A DNA stretch of 5,637 bases from Candidatus Omnitrophota bacterium (GCA_028702365.1 JAQVOZ010000103.1:1-5637); one strand, 5' to 3'. Shown: positions 1-5,637, counted from the stretch's first letter. Notes: a model not told the origin generated them from the letters alone. Program-made: numbers and translations.

Positions 1-2
1 CT

Positions 3-50
3 CCTCGGGCTACCCCACAGGCCGAAGGCCTGTTGGCCTAAAACCCGAGG
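3..50. repeat. GC-rich nested palindrome 1
   Basis: The outer arms CCTCGGG (3-9) and CCCGAGG (44-50) are perfect complements. Inside them ACAGGCC (17-23) pairs with GGCCTGT (27-33) around a 3-nt loop, and two further C-G pairs are possible (14-15 with 35-36). On the plus strand the closing arm is followed by a pyrimidine-rich CTTCTTTAT, so it could terminate a plus-strand transcript arriving from outside the left edge. On the minus strand nothing resembling a U-tract is visible before the window ends. It is clearly richer in GC than the nearby genes. It may be a REP-like element, a terminator, or both. Confidence 0.6.
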
Positions 51-62
51 CTTCTTTATAAC

Positions 63-137
63 CCCGCCTTCGCTATATACATGGAAAATTTCTTTGCCTG
101 CCTTGCAGGCTGTAAAATTTTCCATGACTCCGGCGGG
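63..137. repeat. Triple concentric palindrome 2
   Basis: Three stems share one centre. CCCGCC (63-68) pairs with GGCGGG (132-137). A 12-bp AT-rich stem joins 80-91 (CATGGAAAATTT) to 115-126 (AAATTTTCCATG). GCCTGC (96-101) pairs with GCAGGC (105-110) around the loop CTT. The internal loop between the two inner stems is symmetric (4 nt on each side), while the outer one is uneven (11 and 5 nt). A GC-rich outer stem around an AT-rich stem could mean one hairpin element inserted in another, or a single structured RNA at the operon's 3' end. No U-tract follows on the minus strand. Confidence 0.65.
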
Positions 138-138
138 A

Positions 139-194
139 TAATCGATTCGCATTCATCCACGGGCTAAAGCCCGTGGATTTCTGCGCGTCGATTA
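139..194. repeat. 56-bp near-perfect palindrome 3 at the operon end
   Basis: The terminal arms TAATCGA (139-145) and TCGATTA (188-194) are perfect complements. The central arms ATCCACGGGCT (155-165) and AGCCCGTGGAT (168-178) form 11 bp. The segments between them are both 9 nt, and CGCA (148-151) pairs with TGCG (182-185), so 22 of 27 positions pair in register. Positions 192-194 are the TAA stop codon of the upstream diguanylate cyclase gene, so one arm extends into coding sequence. A CACGGGC-loop-GCCCGTG core is the sort of hairpin seen in REP-like repeats (recollection, not searched). As a terminator it would lack a U-tract on the minus strand. Confidence 0.7.
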
Positions 195-1157
195 AAACCA
201 GCACACCTTGTTTCTGCCGGACATTTTCGCCTGATATAGAGCCTTATCTGCGGTCTCCATCAAAACATCAGAATACAAAGTATTCTGGGGAAAACAGCTT
301 ATGCCGGCGCTTATAGTAACGCTTAGCGTTTCGTCGAATGCTTTTATTATCTGCTGAGAAATTTTGCTTCTTATTCTTTCCGCAACTACAATTGCAGCCA
401 TTTTATCTGTTTCCGGAAGAACCAGAGAAAACTCCTCCCCTCCAAATCTAGCCAAAGAATCTATTTCTCGTATATTCTGCTTTATAATTTTTGCTATTTC
501 TTTCAAAACCGCATCCCCTACTAAATGACCGTATGTATCATTTATCTTCTTAAAATTGTCTACGTCAATCATGATAAACGAAAGTTTCAGGGAAAAATTT
601 TGGGCGCGCTTAAACTCCTCCATAAATCTCATTACGAAATAACGCCGGTTGTATGTTTCAGTCAAACCATCATATATGGAAAGTTGCTGGAATCTATCAT
701 AGAGATTTATCCTTTCTATACAAAGTTCAAGCAATTTCCGTAAGACATCCTTATGTTCAATAATTTTTTTTGAGGCGGTTTTTACATACAAACCATTCTC
801 TTCCCCGTCAAATACAAATTCCAGATATTTGCTTCTATCAGAAGGGCAAACAAGCTCAACCATATCCACCTCGCCCAAATATTTTATTTCCTCAGAAAAT
901 GCTTTAAAAAGTTCTTTCTTGTCGAGGAAAGGCGAAATCTTACGCATAAGATCGTAGAAAAAGAAATGCTCGGACATTTTCTTTTCCAAACCGTCTATGT
1001 CTTTCTTTAGGGGATTTAATTCCTTATCCAGGGCATCTATTTTATTCAACAATTGTTCTTTTTTCCTGAAATTCTTATGCAAAAATCTTTTCAGCAAAAA
1101 AACTTCCTCGGCGATAAATAAAACTATAAGTAGAAAAATTACTGCCCAGTGAAACAT
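192..1157 (-). CDS. Membrane-anchored GGDEF diguanylate cyclase with intact inhibition site
   Basis: This protein is predicted to join two GTP into cyclic di-GMP at the inner membrane. One hydrophobic segment spans about residues 4-22, followed by a charged, probably coiled-coil stretch at about 28-65. Next comes a poorly conserved region at about 68-155 that may be a shortened GAF-like sensor. The GGDEF domain covers about 158-321: DGLT (163-166) and NRR (170-172), metal ligand D198 in IMIDVDNF, NDTYGH (206-211) and an intact GGEEF (239-243). R230-x-x-D233 lies five residues before GGEEF, the canonical product-inhibition site. All expected catalytic residues are present, so activity is likely. 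The ATG start lies inside the end of the upstream cyclase gene (19-bp overlap), implying the same transcript. It is the last gene of the operon. The signal sensed is unknown. Confidence 0.93.
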   Translation of the reverse strand: MFHWAVIFLLIVLFIAEEVFLLKRFLHKNFRKKEQLLNKIDALDKELNPLKKDIDGLEKKMSEHFFFYDLMRKISPFLDKKELFKAFSEEIKYLGEVDMVELVCPSDRSKYLEFVFDGEENGLYVKTASKKIIEHKDVLRKLLELCIERINLYDRFQQLSIYDGLTETYNRRYFVMRFMEEFKRAQNFSLKLSFIMIDVDNFKKINDTYGHLVGDAVLKEIAKIIKQNIREIDSLARFGGEEFSLVLPETDKMAAIVVAERIRSKISQQIIKAFDETLSVTISAGISCFPQNTLYSDVLMETADKALYQAKMSGRNKVCWF

Positions 1158-2395
1158 ATTCTATTTTTCCCTTCTTTTTTAGCTTTGTATAAATACTGAT
1201 CTGCCCTATTAATCAAATCGTTCAATTCGAGCCCGTCTTCCGGATACAAAACAGCCCCGAGAGATACTGTAAAATTTATATTTTTCCGGCGAAAACTTAC
1301 CTTGGCGCGTTCGGTATTATTGTGTATATTTTGCGCGACTTCAATAAGCCTTTCTTTATTGCATTCGACAAGAGCAACAACAAATTCTTCCCCTCCAAAC
1401 CTTGCAATAATATCCCCATTCGAACCCACCGTTTCAATCAAGACAGCAGACAGGCGCTTTAAAATAATATCTCCCACTATGTGCCCATAGGTATCATTTA
1501 TGCTTTTAAAATCATCAATATCAATCATAATTATTCCCAGATTACTCTTTTTGTAATCTGCGCGCTTTAGTTCTTCTTCAACACGTTTATAGAAGTGGCT
1601 TTTTATAAACAGAAATGTCAACGAATCCCTTATAGCAAGCTCTTCAGCCTTAGCAAAAAGAGTAGCTCTTTCCAAAACAACAGCGGACAAATCGCACATA
1701 TCCCGCAGGAGGCGGGAATCATCAAAAGAAAAAGTAGAAGGCGCATTGCTTTCAATACGTACAGTGCCAAGAAGAGTATCTCCTACGGATACGGGGCTTG
1801 CAATAAGAGAGCGGATTTTTCTTTCCCGAAATGCAGCTATTTTATTACAATCGAACCGGAAATCTTTGAGCAAATCATCTATTATCAAAGATTGATTGTG
1901 CTTAAGCAGCCATTTCTCGATAATATCACCGTATTTTTCTTTGATTATGCGCTCTTCTTTCTTAAAAGAAAGCTCGAGAGAAAGCGAACTTTTGTGAAGA
2001 GTAAAAAGCATTATGTTTTCTGCGGATGGAAACAAACGGCACAAAGACTTAAGCAAAAAATCCAATATTTCCTGAAAATTATACAACTCTACAAGTTCGT
2101 GGGAGACTTCAAAAAGCGATTCTATTTTTTTTGATTTTTCTGGAAGTAAAACCGTAATTTTTTTCTTTTCGCAAATTTCCTGGGATAAAAGGTTTATTTT
2201 TTCTTCAAGTTTATCGGTTTCACTTTGAAAATTTGAGGCTATTTTGAAATTAATTTTGCGGAATACCCAAAAAATTACGAGGAGCGCAATGACGCCGGCT
2301 GCATAGAGCAAGACACTTATCCTGCCTACAACAGCGGTTATTGAGGCAAAACTTAAAGCCAACAACAAACTTAAGGTCGCGATAAAATTATACAA
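1139..2395 (-). CDS. Two-TM GAF-GGDEF diguanylate cyclase
   Basis: This is a predicted inner-membrane cyclic di-GMP synthase with a cytoplasmic sensor. Hydrophobic segments lie at about residues 4-23 and 27-46, a coiled-coil stretch at about 57-80, a GAF domain at about 95-250 and a GGDEF domain at about 253-418. Visible motifs are IMIDIDDF (metal ligand D292), NDTYGH (300-305) and an intact GGEEF (334-338). The product-inhibition position reads S325-N-G-D328, so the Arg of RxxD is lost and feedback inhibition may be weak. The usual NRR after DSLT is also replaced (FIKSHF), which is unusual but not in the active-site signature. The start is TTG at 2393-2395: no ATG occurs before residue 129, the two TM segments need the N-terminus, and no better start precedes it before an upstream stop. 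It overlaps the ATPase gene by 8 bp and the next cyclase by 19 bp. The GAF ligand cannot be told from sequence. Confidence 0.91.
   Translation of the reverse strand: MYNFIATLSLLLALSFASITAVVGRISVLLYAAGVIALLVIFWVFRKINFKIASNFQSETDKLEEKINLLSQEICEKKKITVLLPEKSKKIESLFEVSHELVELYNFQEILDFLLKSLCRLFPSAENIMLFTLHKSSLSLELSFKKEERIIKEKYGDIIEKWLLKHNQSLIIDDLLKDFRFDCNKIAAFRERKIRSLIASPVSVGDTLLGTVRIESNAPSTFSFDDSRLLRDMCDLSAVVLERATLFAKAEELAIRDSLTFLFIKSHFYKRVEEELKRADYKKSNLGIIMIDIDDFKSINDTYGHIVGDIILKRLSAVLIETVGSNGDIIARFGGEEFVVALVECNKERLIEVAQNIHNNTERAKVSFRRKNINFTVSLGAVLYPEDGLELNDLINRADQYLYKAKKEGKNRICFTGQ
1169..1174 (-). promoter_or_regulatory. Shine-Dalgarno-like site for the last cyclase
   Basis: GAAGGG on the minus strand lies 11 nt before the ATG at 1155-1157, inside the last codons of the preceding cyclase gene. 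The spacing is slightly long, but this is the best Shine-Dalgarno match among the gene starts seen here. It supports the ATG start and re-initiation across the overlap. Confidence 0.4.
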
Positions 2396-3491
2396 TGGTT
2401 TCTTCGGTGGCCGGATCGAAAAAGTGAACCCGCTTCATATCGAAAACAACCTCTATCATGCTTCCGATAGAAGGTATATTCGAAGCTTCAACCACTGCCA
2501 CAAAGATGTGTTTGCCGGTAGAAAGATATATGTAGTTCTCTGACCCCATAGTTTCAACCACATCGCAAACTACAGCAACCGTGTTTTCAGGGGTAGAATT
2601 TGATGCAAATAATTTATCATAGATATTTTCCGGACGGAGTCCGGCTATTACATCTTTATCTATATAAGCTTTAAGCTTATCATACATTCCTTCAAGTATT
2701 TTAATCTTGAAATTCCCTTCGTCAAAGTACATTCCTCCATTCTTCTTTATGACTTTCCCTTTCAAAAAATTCATGGGAGGAGAACCGATAAAGCCTGCGA
2801 CAAATTTATTGACCGGGTTGTTGTAAACATTTAGCGGCGTATCCAGCTGAAGTAAATTGCCGTCTTTCATGACTGCAATTCTATCGCCCAAAGTCATTGC
2901 TTCTGTCTGGTCATGCGTTACATAAATCATTGTAGTCTGAATCTTAAGATGCAGCTTATGAATTTCTGTACGCATTTGCACGCGAAGTTTCGCATCGAGG
3001 TTACTTAATGGCTCGTCAAAAAGAAAAACCATTGGTTTTCTTACAATCGCACGTCCGACAGCAACTCTCTGGCGCTCTCCTCCGGAAAGCTCTCTGGGTT
3101 TTCTATTCAATAAGTGCGTTATGCTTAATATCTGAGCTGCTTCCTTTACCCGTTTATCTATATCTGTTTTTGCGTAATTACGAAGTTTTAGAGCGAATGC
3201 CATATTTTCATAAACTGACATATGAGGATAAAGCGCATAGTTTTGAAAAACCATTGCGATATTTCTATCTTTGGCGGGAACATTATTCACCAGGCGGTCT
3301 GCAATATAGATTTCCCCTTCTGTGGGAGTTTCAAGCCCAGCAATCATACGTAGAGTAGTTGACTTACCGCACCCTGAAGGGCCAAGGAGAACAAGAAATT
3401 CTTTATTCTCAACGCCCAAGCTTACATTTTTAACAGCAAGTGAATCGCCGTTATATTGTTTGACTACATTTTTAAGGCTAACTTGTGCCAT
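2388..3491 (-). CDS. MalK/UgpC/MsmX-type ABC transporter ATP-binding protein
   Basis: This is the cytoplasmic ATPase that drives CUT1-type importers of sugars, oligosaccharides or glycerol-3-phosphate. Numbered from the ATG at 3491 (367 aa), it has Walker A GPSGCGKST (37-45), Q-loop Q83, signature LSGGERQRVAVGRA (135-148, with E where Q is usual), Walker B VFLFDEP (155-161), D-loop SNLDAKLR and switch H193. A C-terminal TOBE/MalK regulatory region follows, with FIGSPPMNF (234-242) and AGLRPENI (283-290). Length and order are typical of the family. The frame is open back to a TTG at 3518, but the ATG gives the family N-terminus (MAQVSLKNV). No strong Shine-Dalgarno is seen before either. No permease or binding protein is in the window, so it may serve transporters encoded elsewhere, as MsmX does in Bacillus. 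The substrate is not determinable. It is first in an operon with two diguanylate cyclases. Confidence 0.94.
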   Translation of the reverse strand: MAQVSLKNVVKQYNGDSLAVKNVSLGVENKEFLVLLGPSGCGKSTTLRMIAGLETPTEGEIYIADRLVNNVPAKDRNIAMVFQNYALYPHMSVYENMAFALKLRNYAKTDIDKRVKEAAQILSITHLLNRKPRELSGGERQRVAVGRAIVRKPMVFLFDEPLSNLDAKLRVQMRTEIHKLHLKIQTTMIYVTHDQTEAMTLGDRIAVMKDGNLLQLDTPLNVYNNPVNKFVAGFIGSPPMNFLKGKVIKKNGGMYFDEGNFKIKILEGMYDKLKAYIDKDVIAGLRPENIYDKLFASNSTPENTVAVVCDVVETMGSENYIYLSTGKHIFVAVVEASNIPSIGSMIEVVFDMKRVHFFDPATEETIV

Positions 3492-3516
3492 ATTTTTATA
3501 AATTAGTGGGGAGCGC

Positions 3517-3534
3517 AATTATTAATTAATAATT
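3517..3534. repeat. 18-bp perfect AT palindrome in the leader
   Basis: AATTATTAATTAATAATT is its own reverse complement over all 18 bp. It lies between the predicted transcription start (about 3548) and the ATPase ATG. It could be a regulator site in the leader. Because it contains only A and T in an AT-rich spacer, chance is a real alternative. Confidence 0.35.
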
Positions 3535-3537
3535 AAA

Positions 3538-3553
3538 ATGCTAAACAAAGCAT
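3538..3553. promoter_or_regulatory. Operator-like dyad over the predicted transcription start
   Basis: On the minus strand ATGCTTTGTTTAGCAT has perfect 5-bp arms (ATGCT/AGCAT) around a 6-nt centre. It begins one base after the -10 box, so it would cover roughly -6 to +10, a usual place for a repressor to block initiation. The short arms leave chance possible, and no regulator family is recognised. Confidence 0.35.
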
Positions 3554-3554
3554 A

Positions 3555-3583
3555 ATTTTATGTTTTACTCAAAGAGATGTCAA
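3555..3583 (-). promoter_or_regulatory. Sigma-70-type promoter for the ATPase/cyclase operon
   Basis: On the minus strand TTGACA (3583-3578) is a perfect -35 box, followed by a 17-bp spacer and TAAAAT (3560-3555), one mismatch from TATAAT. Transcription would start near 3548, giving a leader of about 57 nt before the ATG at 3491. The stretch upstream of -35 is very AT-rich, like an UP element. The -35 box overlaps the accD stop codon: the TGA of TTGACA is that stop. The promoter separates the accD unit from the ATPase/cyclase operon, with no clear terminator between them. Confidence 0.72.
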
Positions 3584-4419
3584 GTCAAATAATATAATAA
3601 TTTTGATAAAGTGGCTTTTAAATCTTTTCTGCTTATAACCATATCCAAAAGGCCGTGCTCTAAGTTAAATTCAGAAGTCTGAAAACCTTTGGGTAAATCC
3701 TGTTTTATTGTTTGTTTAATAACACGCGGCCCGGTAAAGCCAATAAGAGCTCCGGGTTCGGCAATAATTACATCGCCTATACCGGCAAACGACGCCATGA
3801 CGCCTGCCATTGTCGGATGCGTAAGCACGGAAAGAAAAGGAAGATGCGCTTCTTTTAAGCGATAGAGGGCTCCGCATGTCTTTGCCATTTGCATGAGGCT
3901 AAGCAATCCCTCATACATTCGCGCTCCTCCGCCAGAACCTGAAACAATAATTACCGGAAATTTCTTATCAATTGCGTGTTCTATAAGACGGGTAATTTTT
4001 TCACCTACCACAGAGCCCATAGAACCCATAATAAACCGCGAATCTGTGACTCCGAGAGCAACGCTCTTTTTATCTATCTTAGCCTCTCCTACTATTATCG
4101 CATCCTTTAACCCCGTTAGTTCAGTATCTTCTTTTAATTTATCCTTATATGATTTGGGCCCTGAAAAATTAAGAGGGTCAGCCGACTCCAGGTCTTTATA
4201 AAGTTCAACAAAGGTACTTTCGTCGGCAAGCAACTCTATACGTTGCCAGCAAATAAGGCTAAAATGGTAATTGCATTTGGGGCATACTTTTAAATTTTCC
4301 TGTAATATTTTATTGAAAATAAGGTGGGAGCAGCTTGGGCATTTACTCCAAAGTCCGTCAGGTATTTCTTTTTTCTTCCTTGCCAAGGTATAACGAAAAG
4401 GTTTTTTAAATATCCTCAT
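3580..4419 (-). CDS. accD: Acetyl-CoA carboxylase carboxyltransferase subunit beta
   Basis: AccD pairs with AccA to move the carboxyl group from carboxybiotin (on AccB) to acetyl-CoA, giving malonyl-CoA, the committed step of fatty acid synthesis in the cytoplasm. The N-terminal zinc ribbon is complete: C27-x2-C30 and C46-x2-C49. The crotonase-fold carboxyltransferase domain follows, with VTDSRFIMGSMGSVVGEK (124-141), the glycine-rich GSGGGARMYEG (161-171) that forms the oxyanion and acyl-CoA site, and the late GFTGPRVIKQT and FNLEHGLLDMVI stretches typical of AccD. At 279 aa it is near the usual size and complete. The ATG at 4417-4419 fits the family start, though only a weak Shine-Dalgarno precedes it. 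It lies 36 bp after the DUF1015 gene and is probably co-transcribed with it. accA is not next to it in this window. Confidence 0.97.
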   Translation of the reverse strand: MRIFKKPFRYTLARKKKEIPDGLWSKCPSCSHLIFNKILQENLKVCPKCNYHFSLICWQRIELLADESTFVELYKDLESADPLNFSGPKSYKDKLKEDTELTGLKDAIIVGEAKIDKKSVALGVTDSRFIMGSMGSVVGEKITRLIEHAIDKKFPVIIVSGSGGGARMYEGLLSLMQMAKTCGALYRLKEAHLPFLSVLTHPTMAGVMASFAGIGDVIIAEPGALIGFTGPRVIKQTIKQDLPKGFQTSEFNLEHGLLDMVISRKDLKATLSKLLYYLT

Positions 4420-4455
4420 AGGATTATTTTACTTAAATTTAATATTTATACAACC

Positions 4456-5637
4456 TTAAACCCCGAATCTTCGTATGGCTATTCCGCTGTATACTTTGGG
4501 ATAAAAATATGTTGATTTCTGCGGGAGCCGATAGCCTTTGTTCGCTATTTCAAATACCGCAGAAAGTGATACCGACTTTAAGATGAAGGCGGTTTTATCA
4601 TTTCCCGCAAATTTTTCCGCTTCTTTTATGTCATGTGTATATTGGATACCCCCTTCCTTCTTAAACATAGGAAAAACGAATTGATGCAGAAGGTATGTAT
4701 TGAGTTTTTTATATGGCGAACCAGGAAAAAGTTTATCAAGCACAGCTTCATTTCTCAATTTCAGAAAATAAAATTTCAACTTATGGTAAATACCAAAAGA
4801 AAATTTAATTTCGCGTTCAAGCTTCTTGGTAAGAAGGACATCGTTTTTTACTTCTTTTACATCAAAATACTGTTTAAGTGTTTTAAGCGCATCATAAAAA
4901 TCAGGCACAGAAATTACCCTGTGAGTAGGCAGTATCACAAGCCCGGCTTGAGCGTCTGTTATGTAGCTCATTATGTAATTTAAATTTTTAAAACGGCTTT
5001 TGTTTCTTTTGTAATAACCGGAGGCTACCTCAAAACGGTGATGGCCGTCAGCTATTACAAGATTTTTGCCGTTTATCTCTGAACATATTTTATTTATGAT
5101 ATCCCTGTCGGTTATCTTCCAAACCAGGTTTTCGTTGGAATCTAAATCTTTAAATTTCATAAACGGCTTTTTACCGCGATACCGTTTGTAGAGCGCGTGA
5201 AAATAATTAATTTTTTTCGGCGCGATTACGAATATCGGGCTTAAATTGGCCTCAACTTCCTCTATTACTTTTTTACGGTCTTCCTTGGGGGCGCTCAAAG
5301 TATATTCATGAGGAAAGATTGCTCCTTTCGCATTCATTTTTAGAAGAGAAAGAAAACCGAAACGGCTGTATTTAGCCGTTCCTATTTTGAATTTCTGTTC
5401 GTAAAGAAAAATGCATTCGCAATCTGAATCTACCAGCACTTTACTGTTAATCCAGCTGCGCAGCCTGTTACCTATCTCTTCGTAATTGTTGTTTGTTGCA
5501 ATAAGAATATTGGAAAAATTATACGGGGATTTTCTCTTAAGCAATGCGAGCTGTTTCCTGCTTATGACGTCATACGGCGGGCAAGCAAGTGCGGAAAGCT
5601 TTTTGAAAAGTAAAGGATTGTAATATGTAGCCCTAAA
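4456..5637 (-). CDS. DUF1015 family protein, 5' end beyond the window
   Basis: This is a conserved bacterial protein of unproven function. The frame stays open to the right edge, giving 393 residues. The TTG at 5544 is only an internal Leu codon. The upstream residues FRATYYNP and CPPYDVIS (19-26) are the family's usual N-terminus, so only a few codons should be missing. Other hallmarks are GAIFPHEYTLSAPKEDR (105-121), ANLSPIF, IADGHHRFEVA (195-205) and LPTHRVI (236-242). DGHHRxxxA resembles the phosphate-binding motif of the ParB/sulfiredoxin superfamily, which includes free-serine kinases. DUF1015 genes sit near serine-biosynthesis genes in some Bacteroidetes (recollection). A nucleotide- or amino-acid-related enzyme is thus possible but only inferred. 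No signal peptide or TM segment is visible. accD follows after 36 bp. Confidence 0.88.
   Translation of the reverse strand, partial: FRATYYNPLLFKKLSALACPPYDVISRKQLALLKRKSPYNFSNILIATNNNYEEIGNRLRSWINSKVLVDSDCECIFLYEQKFKIGTAKYSRFGFLSLLKMNAKGAIFPHEYTLSAPKEDRKKVIEEVEANLSPIFVIAPKKINYFHALYKRYRGKKPFMKFKDLDSNENLVWKITDRDIINKICSEINGKNLVIADGHHRFEVASGYYKRNKSRFKNLNYIMSYITDAQAGLVILPTHRVISVPDFYDALKTLKQYFDVKEVKNDVLLTKKLEREIKFSFGIYHKLKFYFLKLRNEAVLDKLFPGSPYKKLNTYLLHQFVFPMFKKEGGIQYTHDIKEAEKFAGNDKTAFILKSVSLSAVFEIANKGYRLPQKSTYFYPKVYSGIAIRRFGV

Noticed and set aside
1..191. CRISPR array, attC site or small RNA gene in the palindromic region
   Set aside because: No direct repeat with regular spacers is present, no attC-type core sites are recognisable, and no promoter is visible for a separate RNA. 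The palindromes differ from each other.
1595..2134. A 179-codon plus-strand open frame inside the GAF-GGDEF gene
   Set aside because: It is antisense to a well-supported gene, rich in K, F and Y without domain motifs, and has no promoter or ribosome site. It is a shadow frame.
3008..3358. Plus-strand frame inside the ABC ATPase gene
   Set aside because: It is fully antisense to the Walker A to Walker B region of a clear ATPase, and its sequence has no family character.
3492..3518. Earlier TTG start for the ABC ATPase
   Set aside because: It would add nine residues (MRSPLIYKN) atypical of the family, and no ribosome site precedes it.
3492..3579. Intrinsic terminator between accD and the ATPase gene
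   Set aside because: Only short AT-rich dyads are present, with no GC-rich stem followed by a U-tract.
4420..4452. Possible promoter just before accD (TTGTAT, 16 bp, TAAAAT)
   Set aside because: The -35 box matches at only three positions and the start would fall almost on the accD ATG. Co-transcription with DUF1015 is simpler.
4633..4983. Plus-strand frame inside the DUF1015 gene
   Set aside because: It is antisense to conserved DUF1015 sequence with low-complexity F/K/I-rich translation and no supporting signals.

Overview
This window looks like a piece of an AT-rich bacterial chromosome. Coding rows read by eye vary from about one third to well over half G+C, and most are low. It carries five protein genes, all on the minus strand, packed tightly. 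The mix (bacterial-type AccD, membrane diguanylate cyclases, a MalK-type ATPase, a DUF1015 protein) suggests a free-living bacterium. GC-rich palindromes between genes and weak Shine-Dalgarno signals would suit an uncultured candidate-phylum lineage such as Omnitrophota or a relative. That placement is a low-confidence impression; no gene here fixes the phylum.

In the direction of transcription (right to left) the layout is as follows. A DUF1015 gene enters from the right edge (4456-5637, first few codons outside the window). It is followed after 36 bp by accD (3580-4419), the carboxyltransferase beta subunit of acetyl-CoA carboxylase. A near-consensus sigma-70 promoter (TTGACA, 17 bp, TAAAAT) lies at 3555-3583, with its -35 box overlapping the accD stop codon. 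It appears to start a second operon: a MalK/UgpC-type ABC ATPase (2388-3491), a two-TM GAF-GGDEF protein (1139-2395, TTG start, 8-bp overlap with the ATPase gene) and a one-TM GGDEF protein (192-1157, 19-bp overlap).

The operon ends in 194 bp made almost entirely of three adjacent palindromes (3-50, 63-137, 139-194). They are richer in GC than the neighbouring genes, and the last one includes the stop codon of the final gene.

Functionally, the right half is fatty-acid precursor synthesis plus an uncharacterised protein. The left half joins an ATPase that normally powers carbohydrate or glycerol-phosphate import to two membrane-anchored enzymes predicted to make cyclic di-GMP. No permease or substrate-binding protein is visible, so the ATPase may be a shared energiser. 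The two cyclases differ at the product-inhibition site: one keeps RxxD, the other has SxxD. The clearest leads are the ATPase/cyclase operon, the promoter on the accD stop codon with dyads around the start site, and the tandem palindromes. No CRISPR array, tRNA, rRNA or transposase gene is visible.
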